From Patiriisocius_A hiemis (GTDB taxonomy: Bacteria; Bacteroidota; Bacteroidia; Flavobacteriales; Flavobacteriaceae): a DNA stretch of 64,000 bases. The notes below the pieces were generated by a model, which made no database searches, was not told the DNA's origin, and saw only the letters and a list, made by a program, of their open reading frames with translations. The stretch is from assembly GCF_031846325.1 (NCBI RefSeq), contig NZ_JAVRHZ010000002.1, positions 372,001-436,000 on the forward strand, in the 5' to 3' direction. The position numbers and the translations under genes were made by a program. Below are positions 26,888-35,343 of the stretch, piece by piece (within the stretch, counting starts at the first letter, position 1; the number at the start of each line of letters is the position of its first letter).

Positions 26888-28348
26888 TTATCTTTTTAAA
26901 ATTGACCTAATTTCTCTCTTTTCAGAAAAAAACAATACACACAAAAATACCAATAATAATAGTGTTCCAACTAGTAAATTACCATCAAATCCGTAAAATG
27001 AAATTGCCGAAAAACTAATGGCTAATACCAAATATATTCCAATGCGTTTTATATCATAAGGGACTGCGTATCGCTTTCGACCTAAAATATAAGATAGCAC
27101 CATCATACTTCCATAAGCTGCTAAAGTTGCAATTGCAGAGCCAACATAACTTATTATTGGTATTAAAATAAAGTTGAGCACTAGCGTCACAATCGCACCA
27201 ATAATTGAAATATAAGCACCAAATCTTGTTCTATCTGTAACTTTATACCAAACCGAAAGGTTATGATATATCCCTAAACATAAATTTGCCAATAAAATAA
27301 TAGGGACAATAGTGAGTGCCTCCCAATAGGTAGCATCGGGTATTAAAATACGTTTAAAAACATCAAGGTATACAATTACAAAAAGCAAAATAAAACTACC
27401 AAGAATACTAAAATATTTTGTAATTGTTGCATAGGTCTGTTTTGCGTTTTCATTTTTAGAATGATTAAAAAAGAACGGCTCAATCCCAAGTCTAAAAGCA
27501 GTTGCAAATAACGTCATAAAGACTCCTAATTTATAGCAAGCAGCATATATCCCTACCTCAGATTCTGCTATATCTGAAGGCAATAGGTATTTTAGTAATA
27601 TCTTGTCAAAGGCTTCATTAATAGAAAAAGCAATTCCTGCTACTAAAACAGGAAGCGCATATTTAAGCATTTGTTTCCATAGATGCTTCTGAAAACCAAA
27701 TCCAATTTTAATATATAAGGGCAATAAAATAAGTAATGTAATTGCACTTGCTATAAGGTTTGCAATAAAAACATAGGCTACTTTATTATCTTCCATATAA
27801 ATACTACTGAAAAAAGTATTTGTTTTTTCTGAAGCTAAATCCGGTAATAGTAAAAAGAAAAATAGGTTGAGGCCTAAATTGACAACCACATTAAATATCT
27901 TAATAATGGCATATCGCATAGGTCGTTCATTTACTCTAAACCAAGCAAATGGGATAACAACTAAAGCATCTAAGGCTAAAATTAATAACCCATAGGTTAC
28001 ATATTCGGTTTCAAAATCTAACCACTGTGATAATGGAACTCGAACAGTAAGCGCAATACCTAAAAAGAGAAGTGTGGATAGTGTAATTGATGTAAGCGCA
28101 GTAGCTTGAACTTGTTTTTTTTGAGCAGTTTTTTTTGTGATAAACCTAAAAAAAGCGGTTTCCATCCCGTAGGATAGCACCACATTTCCTAATATTAAAA
28201 AAGCCATTAGAGAGGCATATACGCCATATTGTGATGTCCCTAGCACAGAAACATATAATGGCACTAAAACTATGGCCAACGCCCTAGGAAGAACCGTGGC
28301 GAGTCCATAAATAAATGTTTGCTGAAATAATTTTTTAAATACGCCCAA
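26888..28348 (-). CDS. Polysaccharide flippase, MATE/MurJ-like
   Basis: 486 residues with about 12-14 hydrophobic segments across the whole length. The N-terminus (KKLFQQTFIYGLATVLPRAL) is characteristic of the Bacteroidota oligosaccharide flippase group (PST/Wzx). It would move a lipid-linked saccharide across the inner membrane. The start is TTG: an in-frame stop lies two codons upstream and no ATG matches the conserved N-terminus. It heads the operon flippase-dut-nucleotidyltransferase-TPR-DUF4292-envC and is separate from the Wzx of the polysaccharide locus at 58.6-59.9 kb. Confidence 0.87.
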   Translation of the reverse strand: MGVFKKLFQQTFIYGLATVLPRALAIVLVPLYVSVLGTSQYGVYASLMAFLILGNVVLSYGMETAFFRFITKKTAQKKQVQATALTSITLSTLLFLGIALTVRVPLSQWLDFETEYVTYGLLILALDALVVIPFAWFRVNERPMRYAIIKIFNVVVNLGLNLFFFLLLPDLASEKTNTFFSSIYMEDNKVAYVFIANLIASAITLLILLPLYIKIGFGFQKHLWKQMLKYALPVLVAGIAFSINEAFDKILLKYLLPSDIAESEVGIYAACYKLGVFMTLFATAFRLGIEPFFFNHSKNENAKQTYATITKYFSILGSFILLFVIVYLDVFKRILIPDATYWEALTIVPIILLANLCLGIYHNLSVWYKVTDRTRFGAYISIIGAIVTLVLNFILIPIISYVGSAIATLAAYGSMMVLSYILGRKRYAVPYDIKRIGIYLVLAISFSAISFYGFDGNLLVGTLLLLVFLCVLFFSEKREIRSILKR

Positions 28349-28379
28349 AGATCACATTTAGACTGTAAAAGTAGGGATT

Positions 28380-28919
28380 TTAATTCTCGCCTTCACCCCC
28401 TAATGGGTTTGGATTATTATTAGCTGGATATGCCAACATTGGTTTGCGTTCTATCTGAGTAATTTTAAAATATTTTTCTGCCCCATTTTCAAGATACATA
28501 ATTACTGCTTCATTCTCTCCGAGCGTAAATAGTGGTTTTTTTGGAGGTGTATTTTGTGCTTCTTTTTTAGGGTCTGCATCCATTATGATATCCTTTCTGG
28601 GATTCATATCATTTTTAAAATACGCTACAAAGGTTGTGGTATTTGGATTTTGTATTGCCTCGGCTTCTAAATCTTTATAATACACTTTTTTAACAGCAAT
28701 GTTTTCAGGAAGACCACTAAAAGTAATATGAACATTTGTCCCAGAGCCTCCGTCTTTTACACCTGCTACCCAGTCTTGAGAGTAGACCTCAGCTATAGAA
28801 AAATTAGGTGTTTCTTCTAATTGTATGCTATCATTCATTTTAGTACTTCCGCAGTTAGAAAAGCTAAGTAATATAGTACTTACTAATGCTAATAATATGG
28901 TTTGTTTAATTGTCTTCAT
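28380..28919 (-). CDS. Hypothetical lipoprotein
   Basis: 179 residues, not recognised as a named family. The N-terminus MKTIKQTILLALVSTILL plus SFSNC suggests a lipoprotein with Cys23, although Asn at -1 is unusual in a lipobox. The mature part is soluble and predicted mainly beta, with a Pro/Asn-rich end. It is 31 bases upstream of the flippase gene and on the same strand, so it may be co-transcribed with that operon. The atp operon terminator lies just before it. Confidence 0.7.
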   Translation of the reverse strand: MKTIKQTILLALVSTILLSFSNCGSTKMNDSIQLEETPNFSIAEVYSQDWVAGVKDGGSGTNVHITFSGLPENIAVKKVYYKDLEAEAIQNPNTTTFVAYFKNDMNPRKDIIMDADPKKEAQNTPPKKPLFTLGENEAVIMYLENGAEKYFKITQIERKPMLAYPANNNPNPLGGEGEN

Positions 28920-28997
28920 AAGTTTCTTTTAATAGACTATTCCAAAAGTCTTGCCATAAAGATAACCAATCTAAAACTAGTTAGTAAGCTCCACAAA

Positions 28998-29026
28998 AAA
29001 ACCTTTCAGTAAAACTGAAAGGTTTT
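28998..29026 (-). terminator. Terminator of the atp operon
   Basis: Perfect 13-bp stem AAAACCTTTCAGT / ACTGAAAGGTTTT with a 3-base loop; on the minus strand it runs into TTTTTTTG. About 70 bases beyond the atpG stop. Confidence 0.9.
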
Positions 29027-29046
29027 CAAAAAGTTTAATTAATGCC

Positions 29047-29114
29047 CAATCTATCTCGCCAATGCCTAGTAGTTGATACATTTAGCTTGCGCTCAATCTA
29101 CCCGGCCAATGCCT
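29047..29114 (-). repeat. Short duplication of the atpG 3' end
   Basis: CAATCTATCTCGCCAATGCCT (given as 29047-29067) repeats the last codons and stop of atpG at 29094-29114 with 18 of 21 bases equal, 47 bases apart. The copy keeps the TAG triplet but is out of frame with atpG. Confidence 0.6.
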
Positions 29115-29961
29115 CAGCACCACCAACGATTTCAAGTATCTCGTTAGTAATAGCTGCTTGACGAGCTTTGTTATATTGTAATTTTAATTGATCTCTCAAT
29201 TCTGTAGCGTTGTCTGTTGCCTTGTGCATCGCTGTCATACGTGCTCCATGCTCACTTGCTACACTATCTCTAAGGGCTTTAAAAAATTGTGTTTTTAAAC
29301 TCTTAGGTATTAAGCCTTCAACAATCTCTAGTTTTGATGGTTCAAAAATATAGTCTGCCGAAGATGTAGCTTCTGTTACCTCCGCTGGCACTATAGGTAA
29401 AAACTGCTCAGTCATTACCAATTGTGTCGCAGCATTTTTAAAGTGGTTATATACTAAAACTACTTTGTCATATTCTCCTTCGGTAAAACGCTCCATTAAG
29501 CTTTCTGAAATAGCTGCACTATTTTCAAAAGTTAATTCATCAAAAATTTCAGTATTGTGATGAATAATTGTATTCTCTTTTTTTAGAATATCATTTCCTT
29601 TTTTACCAATGGTGACAAAATCTACTTGCTTACCAGAATACGTATCCTGTAAAAGTGCTTGGCTTGCCTTTATAATATTACTATTAAAGGCACCTGCTAA
29701 ACCACGATTTGAAGTAATAGCCACAACTAATACCTTTTTTACAGGTCGTTGTGCAGCAAATGAACTTCCTGAATCTCCGTCCAAGGTAGCACTCAAATTT
29801 TGTAATAGCTCTGTTAATTTTTCAGAATAAGGACGCATTGCCGTTATAGCGTCTTGGGCTTTTTTCAACTTAGCAGCAGATACCATTTTCATGGCACTCG
29901 TTATCTGCATGGTTGAACCAACCGAAGCAATTCTGTTACGTATTTCTTTTAAATTTGCCAT
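29098..29961 (-). CDS. atpG: ATP synthase F1 subunit gamma
   Basis: 287 residues, the rotating central stalk. N-terminus KEIRNRIASVGSTMQITSAM and C-terminus NKARQAAITNEILEIVGGA are the conserved coiled-coil ends; the middle TSNRGLAGAFNSNI segment is also typical. It is the last gene of this atp operon, followed by a strong terminator. In many bacteria atpD and atpC come next; here they do not, so the beta and epsilon subunits must be encoded elsewhere. Confidence 0.96.
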   Translation of the reverse strand: MANLKEIRNRIASVGSTMQITSAMKMVSAAKLKKAQDAITAMRPYSEKLTELLQNLSATLDGDSGSSFAAQRPVKKVLVVAITSNRGLAGAFNSNIIKASQALLQDTYSGKQVDFVTIGKKGNDILKKENTIIHHNTEIFDELTFENSAAISESLMERFTEGEYDKVVLVYNHFKNAATQLVMTEQFLPIVPAEVTEATSSADYIFEPSKLEIVEGLIPKSLKTQFFKALRDSVASEHGARMTAMHKATDNATELRDQLKLQYNKARQAAITNEILEIVGGAEALAG

Positions 29962-29971
29962 CTTCTCTTTT

Positions 29972-30051
29972 TGTCATTCCATAATTTCTTATAGAACTTA
30001 GTTTAATTACTGTCAAAAAAATTTGAGATTCCCGCTTTCGCGGGAATGACA
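29972..30051 (-). repeat. 80-bp element with terminal inverted repeats and REP-like hairpin
   Basis: Fills the gap between atpA and atpG. Its outer ends are 9-bp inverted repeats TGTCATTCC (29972-29980) and GGAATGACA (30043-30051). Next to the atpA end it has a perfect 8-bp hairpin ATTCCCGC / GCGGGAAT with TTTC loop (30028-30047). Similar GTCATTCCCGCGAAAGCGGG hairpins are widespread intergenic repeats in several phyla; a related pair lies at 11862-11920. Confidence 0.65.
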
Positions 30052-30052
30052 A

Positions 30053-31633
30053 TTATGCTTTATACTTTGAAGAAATATCTGCAGCAACACTAGTTAATAC
30101 ATCTAAAGCCTCATCTGTAAGCTTTCCAGCTTTTAATGAATCTAATGTATCTCTGTGCTTTGCATTTAGAATTTCTAAATAGTCTCTTTCAAATTCTTTT
30201 ACTTTTTCAACTGGTACATTACGTAACAAGTTTTTAGAACCTGCATAAATAATAGCTACCTGATCTTCTACAGTAAAAGGATCGTTTTGTGCTTGTTTTA
30301 ATATCTCAACGTTACGCTTACCTTTTTCAATTACATTTAAGGTAGCTGCATCAAGGTCTGATCCAAACTTAGCAAATGCTTCCAGCTCACGGAACTGTGC
30401 TTGGTCAAGTTTTAATGTACCTGCTACTTTTTTCATTGATTTAATCTGAGCCGAACCACCCACACGTGATACTGAGATACCTACGTTAATCGCTGGACGA
30501 ACACCAGAGTTAAACAAATCACTTTCTAAGAATATCTGCCCATCTGTAATAGAAATTACATTGGTTGGGATATATGCAGAAACGTCTCCTGCTTGTGTTT
30601 CAATAATGGGTAGTGCAGTAAGTGAACCTCCTCCTTTTACAACAGGCTTTAAAGACTCTGGAAGATCATTCATGTTAGCAGCAATCGCATCATCTGCAAT
30701 TACCTTAGCCGAACGCTCTAATAATCTTGAGTGTAAGAAGAATACATCTCCTGGATACGCCTCACGTCCTGGTGGACGACGTAAAAGCAACGATACCTCA
30801 CGATATGCTACCGCTTGTTTAGATAAATCATCGTAAATAATTAATGCTGGACGTCCTGTATCTCTAAAGTACTCACCAATAGCGGCACCTGCAAAAGGAG
30901 CATATACCTGCATTGGAGCAGGGTCAGAAGCATTAGCAGCAACAATTGTAGTATACGCTAAAGCACCTTTATCTTCTAGTGTCTTTGCGATGTTAGCAAC
31001 GGTTGAAGCTTTTTGTCCAACAGCAACATAAATACAATATACTGGCTCACCTGCATCATAAAATTCTTTCTGATTAAGAATAGTATCAATACAAACAGTT
31101 GTTTTACCTGTTTGACGGTCACCAATAACAAGCTCACGCTGTCCTCTACCTACAGGAATCATCGCATCGATAGATTTAATACCTGTTTGTAGTGGTTCGT
31201 TTACAGGTTGACGGTAAATTACACCCGGTGCCTTACGCTCTAATGGCATTTCATATGTTTCACCTGTAATTGCTCCTTTACCATCTATTGGTTGTCCTAG
31301 TGTGTTTACAACACGACCTACAATACCTTCACCAACATTAATAGAAGCAATACGCTGTGTACGTTTTACTGTAGCACCTTCACTAATTCCTCTTGAAGGC
31401 CCTAGTAATACAACTCCAACATTATCTTCTTCCAAGTTTAAAACGATTCCTTCAAGGCCTCCTTCAAACTCTACAAGTTCTCCGTATTGTACATTTTCAA
31501 GTCCATAAACACGGGCGATACCGTCACCTATTGTTAATACAGTCCCAACTTCATCTAATGAAGCCGATGCCTCAAATCCTGAAAGTTGTTGCTTTAAGAT
31601 TGCTGATACTTCAGCTGGTTTAACTTCTGCCAT
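30053..31633 (-). CDS. atpA: ATP synthase F1 subunit alpha
   Basis: 526 residues. Non-catalytic nucleotide-binding subunit of the F1 ring, with P-loop GDRQTGKT at 171-178 and the DDLSKQAVAYRE and LLLRRPPGREAYPGD segments. Full length and intact. One base separates the atpH stop from its ATG. The 91-base gap after it, occupied by the repeat element, is the only long break in the atpH-A-G part of the operon. Confidence 0.97.
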   Translation of the reverse strand: MAEVKPAEVSAILKQQLSGFEASASLDEVGTVLTIGDGIARVYGLENVQYGELVEFEGGLEGIVLNLEEDNVGVVLLGPSRGISEGATVKRTQRIASINVGEGIVGRVVNTLGQPIDGKGAITGETYEMPLERKAPGVIYRQPVNEPLQTGIKSIDAMIPVGRGQRELVIGDRQTGKTTVCIDTILNQKEFYDAGEPVYCIYVAVGQKASTVANIAKTLEDKGALAYTTIVAANASDPAPMQVYAPFAGAAIGEYFRDTGRPALIIYDDLSKQAVAYREVSLLLRRPPGREAYPGDVFFLHSRLLERSAKVIADDAIAANMNDLPESLKPVVKGGGSLTALPIIETQAGDVSAYIPTNVISITDGQIFLESDLFNSGVRPAINVGISVSRVGGSAQIKSMKKVAGTLKLDQAQFRELEAFAKFGSDLDAATLNVIEKGKRNVEILKQAQNDPFTVEDQVAIIYAGSKNLLRNVPVEKVKEFERDYLEILNAKHRDTLDSLKAGKLTDEALDVLTSVAADISSKYKA

Positions 31634-31634
31634 T

Positions 31635-32174
31635 TTATAATGATTTACTAAATTCTCTTTTTAAATTTCCTAATTTGTTTGCAATACTTGCATTGTATTG
31701 TAAATCTCCTACTCTAAGAATAAACCCTCCTAAAATAGTTTCGTCTACAATATTTTGTACAGTTACATGATCACTACCTGTAAGTTCTTTTACTTTTGCT
31801 AGAACTTTATTTTCTAAGTCACCAGATAAAGGAATCGCTGTAGTTACTTGAGCTACTTTAACTCCTTTTGCGTCATTGTACAATGCTTGAAAACTTGTAG
31901 CTACACCACCTAATAAGTCTACACGTTTATTAGAAGACAGTACTTCTATTAAACCTTTTGTAATATTAGAGGTTTTTGAAAAAATTTGTAGTAATGCTTC
32001 TTTTTTGTCCTCCGGTTTTACAACAGGACTTTGCAGTACTACTTTAAGTTCTTTGTTGTTTTTTATCGTAGCTTCAACAGATTTCATGTCACCAAAAACT
32101 ACTTCACCTGTATTGGCTTCGTTAGCTTGGTTTAAAACTGCTTTCGCATATCGTATTGCTGCTCTTGTACTCAT
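31635..32174 (-). CDS. atpH: ATP synthase F1 subunit delta
   Basis: 179 residues. Peripheral-stalk subunit joining F1 alpha to the b dimer. The N-terminal helical bundle (RAAIRYAKAVLNQA) and the C-terminal VDETILGGFILRVGDLQYNA motif are typical OSCP/delta. One base separates it from atpF on one side and from atpA on the other. Confidence 0.93.
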   Translation of the reverse strand: MSTRAAIRYAKAVLNQANEANTGEVVFGDMKSVEATIKNNKELKVVLQSPVVKPEDKKEALLQIFSKTSNITKGLIEVLSSNKRVDLLGGVATSFQALYNDAKGVKVAQVTTAIPLSGDLENKVLAKVKELTGSDHVTVQNIVDETILGGFILRVGDLQYNASIANKLGNLKREFSKSL

Positions 32175-32175
32175 A

Positions 32176-32676
32176 TTAGTTTAATGTTGCATCCTTAAGG
32201 ATATCATCCACTAATTGTAATTGCTTGTCTTTGTTAGACAACTCTTGCTTTACAACTTTTTCTGCTATTTCTACTGAAAGACTTGCTACCTGCTCTTTTA
32301 ATTCTGCTACGGCAGCTTTCTTTTCGCTCTCAATAGCATTTTGAGCTTGTGTTATAATTTTTGATGCTTCTGTTTTGGCCTCACCTTTAGCATCTTCAAT
32401 CATTTTTGCTTTTATCTCTCGCGCTTCTTTCATTAATTGATCACGCTCTGCTCTTGCTTCTTGCAGTAACTTTTGGTTATCTGCTTGCAAGTTTTCCATC
32501 TCTTTTTTTGCGGCTTCAGCAGATGCCAAGGCGTTTTTAATGCCTTCTTCACGCTCATTGACAGCATTTAAAATTGGTTTCCATGCATACTTTCTTAATA
32601 AAAAAAGTAAAAGAAGGAATAAAAGTGACTGCCAAAAAAATAGACCTAATGAAAATTCGTTTATTAATTTTTCCAT
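32176..32676 (-). CDS. atpF: ATP synthase F0 subunit b
   Basis: 166 residues. One N-terminal membrane helix (about 10-27, LFFWQSLLFLLLLFLL) followed by a long Ala/Glu/Lys-rich helix that forms the peripheral-stalk coiled coil. The 111-base gap upstream towards atpE contains two hairpins, one of them 18 bp long. A longer reading frame upstream of the ATG is not supported. Confidence 0.94.
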   Translation of the reverse strand: MEKLINEFSLGLFFWQSLLFLLLLFLLRKYAWKPILNAVNEREEGIKNALASAEAAKKEMENLQADNQKLLQEARAERDQLMKEAREIKAKMIEDAKGEAKTEASKIITQAQNAIESEKKAAVAELKEQVASLSVEIAEKVVKQELSNKDKQLQLVDDILKDATLN

Positions 32677-32737
32677 TTTTATTGTTCCGTTTGTGCGGAA
32701 ATACTTTTAGTGATACGTAACTTTTTTGTTTAATTTT

Positions 32738-32778
32738 AAAACTATCAATTGTAACCAACCGTTACAATTGATAGTTTT
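32738..32778 (-). promoter_or_regulatory. Long hairpin after atpE
   Basis: Perfect 18-bp stem (arms 32738-32755 and 32761-32778, AAAACTATCAATTGTAAC and its complement) with a 5-base loop, starting 9 bases beyond the atpE stop. No extended T run follows on the minus strand beyond the four T of the arm. It could act as a partial terminator or protect the atpE message so that subunit c is made in excess. A second small hairpin (TTCCG / CGGAA, 32685-32700) precedes atpF. Confidence 0.6.
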
Positions 32779-32787
32779 TTGTTTTAA

Positions 32788-32979
32788 TTACGCTGCAAAT
32801 AATGCCGCGAAACCAATACCTTCAATAAGTGCTGCTGCAATAAGCATAGCCGTTTGAATTTTTCCGTATGCTTCTGGTTGACGAGCAATAGCTTCCATTG
32901 CTTTTCCACCAATTTGACCGATACCGATACCTACACCGATTACGATTAAACCTGCACCTACGATTCCTGGGATTGTCAT
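32788..32979 (-). CDS. atpE: ATP synthase F0 subunit c
   Basis: 63 residues, two membrane helices joined by the polar loop ARQPEA. The first helix is Gly-rich (GVGIGIGQIGG). Glu53 in ALIEGIGF is the ion-carrying carboxylate; the following Gly rather than Ser/Thr points to proton rather than sodium coupling, which is inference. Many copies are needed per enzyme, which fits the stabilising hairpin directly downstream. Confidence 0.95.
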   Translation of the reverse strand: MTIPGIVGAGLIVIGVGIGIGQIGGKAMEAIARQPEAYGKIQTAMLIAAALIEGIGFAALFAA

Positions 32980-33019
32980 AATATATCTATTTAAAAATTA
33001 AACATTCAAAATTAAAAAA

Positions 33020-34165
33020 CTACAAATGTTGTACTTCTCCCTCGTGTTCTTCAGCATGCTCGTGTGTTTCACTTGCAAAACCAAAGTACAAAGCAGATAA
33101 CATTGTAAATATATACGCTTGTAGCAAGGCTACTAGTAATTCTATTAAAGATATAGCGAACGAAAGCCCAAAGGACAACGTTCCTCCTATCCAATTTTGG
33201 AATACATAAATAAGACCTATTAAACTTCCTAATACAATATGTCCAGCTTGGATGTTTGCATATAAACGTATTAAGAGTGAAAATGGCTTAATGAATATTC
33301 CTAAAACCTCAATTGGTATTAATATTATATATAAGACCACTTTTGCATACCAAGGCATTGTATTGCCTAGTGGGTCAAAAATGTGTAACCAGTAATCTTT
33401 GGTTCCTGTGAAATTAGTAAGGAAAAATGTGAACAACGCCAAAGAAAGTGTAATTGCAATATTACCTGTTACATTAACCCCAAGAGGAGTTAATCCAAAC
33501 AAATTTAAAAACCAAATGAAGAAAAATATAGTTAATAAATACGGCATGTACTTTTTGTACTTTTCTTCTCCAATATTAGGAATTGCAATATCATCTCTAA
33601 TATATAGTACAATAGGCTCAAAAAATCGCCCAGGACCAGATGCAATGTTTCCTCCGTTTTTGACATAGCTTTTAGCCAAGCCTCTAAATAGTAAAAACAA
33701 AAGCAAACTTACCACCATTACCATAAAGACGCTTTTGGTAATTGATAAATCTAGTGGTTTTTCATTAGTGGCGTGGTGATCTTCGTCATAGTTAATGACT
33801 CCAGAAGCATCAGTCTCATAGATTTTATAACTATGTGTGTCTAACGCAAAATACTTTCCATTTGATTCTACAACTTCTTCTCCGTGATGAAACTCACTAG
33901 ACAAAAAAACATGCAAGCCATCGCTCCACAGGATTACTGGAAGAGGAAAACCTACATGATGCTCTTTTCCATCATCCCCGGTATAAGAATATAGTCCAAA
34001 ATCATGAGTATCAAGATTATGGTGTTTTACGTACTCACTAACCTCTTTTTTTCTCTCTTCTTTTGTAGTAGCTCCTCCGTCTTTTAAAGGCTCTTTTGCA
34101 AATCCTGAAATAGATGTTGCAAGCAATAAAATTGAAAGTAATCTTCCGAGTGTTTTTCTTTGCAT
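33020..34165 (-). CDS. atpB: ATP synthase F0 subunit a
   Basis: 381 residues, longer than the E. coli protein because of an N-terminal extension: a signal-peptide-like stretch (RLLSILLLATSISGFA) and a His/Asp-rich soluble region of about 120 residues, as in other Bacteroidota. The membrane part starts near residue 145. The essential stator Arg lies in LIRLYANIQAGH. The ATG at 34165 was chosen over a TTG three codons upstream. The C-terminus is rich in Glu and His. Confidence 0.93.
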   Translation of the reverse strand: MQRKTLGRLLSILLLATSISGFAKEPLKDGGATTKEERKKEVSEYVKHHNLDTHDFGLYSYTGDDGKEHHVGFPLPVILWSDGLHVFLSSEFHHGEEVVESNGKYFALDTHSYKIYETDASGVINYDEDHHATNEKPLDLSITKSVFMVMVVSLLLFLLFRGLAKSYVKNGGNIASGPGRFFEPIVLYIRDDIAIPNIGEEKYKKYMPYLLTIFFFIWFLNLFGLTPLGVNVTGNIAITLSLALFTFFLTNFTGTKDYWLHIFDPLGNTMPWYAKVVLYIILIPIEVLGIFIKPFSLLIRLYANIQAGHIVLGSLIGLIYVFQNWIGGTLSFGLSFAISLIELLVALLQAYIFTMLSALYFGFASETHEHAEEHEGEVQHL

Positions 34166-34231
34166 ACCGAACAAAATAATGGTGTCCTTAAAATCGGTGC
34201 AAAAATACAGTACTTTCTTAGAAAGAAAAAA

Positions 34232-34654
34232 CTATTTTATCTCTTTTTTTTCTTCTGAATTTTTTGGAGAACTAGTCTGATTATTAAGCTCTTTGGAAAG
34301 AAAGTAAACTTCTAATAGTAAACAGACGAAATATGGAACAAAAAAGGTAGCGAACTCTGCTGTACTCATATCACCATCTTCTTTATATGAAGGGTTAAAT
34401 ACAAGGAAAAAAACTAGGAATTTTAGGGCGCTACCAAGTAAAAATAAAAAACCTGCTTGTGCAGACCCTTTATTTAGGTTTTTTGATACTAAGAACAAGA
34501 TAATTGCGGCTAACGCATAATTAATACCATATGCCAGTACTATTTTATGTTCAAAAAGAGGAGAATCTAAAAATTGTAAAAATAAAAGATGTATACCAAA
34601 AACAATTAATAGAACTAAAAGCAAAAAGCCTAAAAAAGTTAGATTTTTTTTCAA
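34232..34654 (-). CDS. Small membrane protein in the atp operon, DUF6168-like
   Basis: 140 residues with four hydrophobic segments (about 5-27, 40-57, 66-84, 102-122) and a Ser/Lys/Glu-rich tail. It occupies the place of AtpI between atpZ and atpB. Flavobacteria commonly carry such a protein here; I believe it is DUF6168, but that name is from memory. It may assist c-ring assembly or ion supply as AtpI does. Start codon is TTG, two bases after the atpZ stop. Confidence 0.7.
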   Translation of the reverse strand: MKKNLTFLGFLLLVLLIVFGIHLLFLQFLDSPLFEHKIVLAYGINYALAAIILFLVSKNLNKGSAQAGFLFLLGSALKFLVFFLVFNPSYKEDGDMSTAEFATFFVPYFVCLLLEVYFLSKELNNQTSSPKNSEEKKEIK

Positions 34655-34656
34655 AA

Positions 34657-34875
34657 TTATTGATTTAACTTATTGGTTTGTTTTATTACTAAAAATAAAG
34701 AAATAGCTACTCCTAGCAATGTTCCAAAAATTATATACAGTTTTTCTCCAGAGTTATAGTTTTCATCTAACCAAAGACCTAGTTTAACAAAAAGGAATAT
34801 TATTGCACCCATTTCTAAGCCAATAGCAGTAAGTATAGCCCACTTTTTTAAACCATTATTCCCTTTTTGGGACAT
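34657..34875 (-). CDS. AtpZ/AtpI-family protein
   Basis: 72 residues with two membrane helices (about 13-32 and 46-64) and the conserved GLWLDENYNSGEKLYIIFGT loop of the AtpZ/AtpI family. These proteins are encoded at the head of atp operons and have been linked with Mg2+/Ca2+ uptake and rotor-ring assembly. Follows the bactofilin gene by 6 bases. Confidence 0.82.
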   Translation of the reverse strand: MSQKGNNGLKKWAILTAIGLEMGAIIFLFVKLGLWLDENYNSGEKLYIIFGTLLGVAISLFLVIKQTNKLNQ

Positions 34876-34881
34876 GTGCTA

Positions 34882-35337
34882 TTAGTTTGATTGGTCTGAA
34901 GTGGTTTTACCAGTTTGCTTGAGGCGTTGCGACCTGTCATAAGGGTGTGCTTTATCTTGAGAAGCTGTTGTTTTCTTCTCAGAACCTTTCATAATACAAG
35001 AAGCGTTAAAAGAAGCTCCTGGTTCTACAGATAGTTTTCCAACAACAACATCTCCTTCTATAGTTGCTGTGGCTTTTAAAGATAATGTGCCTGAGATATC
35101 TAATTCACCGTTAAAAGTGCCTTCTATGTCGGCATCCTTACAGCTAAGAGTTCCTACAATTTTACCAGATTTTCCAATTACTACTTTTGAAGGTGTTTTC
35201 ACATTTCCTTCAATAGTGCCATCAATTCTGAAAAAACCTTGTGAGGTTATATCTCCTTTAATAAGAGTTCCTTCATTAATTCGGTTTTGACTTGCGCTTG
35301 GTTCCATAGTTTTTTTCTCTTTTTTATCTGAAAACAT
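34882..35337 (-). CDS. Bactofilin
   Basis: 151 residues. The core (about 20-115: NRINEGTLIKGDITSQGFFR, GTIEGNVKTPSKVVIGKSG, ISGTLSLKATATIEGDVVVG) is the right-handed beta-helix of polymer-forming bactofilins (DUF583). The tails are short, polar and unstructured. Bactofilins form membrane-near filaments that scaffold cell-wall or motility proteins. It lies between sprE and the atp genes, 6 bases after the former. Confidence 0.9.
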   Translation of the reverse strand: MFSDKKEKKTMEPSASQNRINEGTLIKGDITSQGFFRIDGTIEGNVKTPSKVVIGKSGKIVGTLSCKDADIEGTFNGELDISGTLSLKATATIEGDVVVGKLSVEPGASFNASCIMKGSEKKTTASQDKAHPYDRSQRLKQTGKTTSDQSN

Positions 35338-35343
35338 ACTTAT

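Noticed and set aside
32788..32979. Sodium-coupled c ring
   Set aside because: A Gln is present in the first helix, but Glu53 is followed by Gly rather than Ser/Thr, so the full sodium-binding set is not seen.
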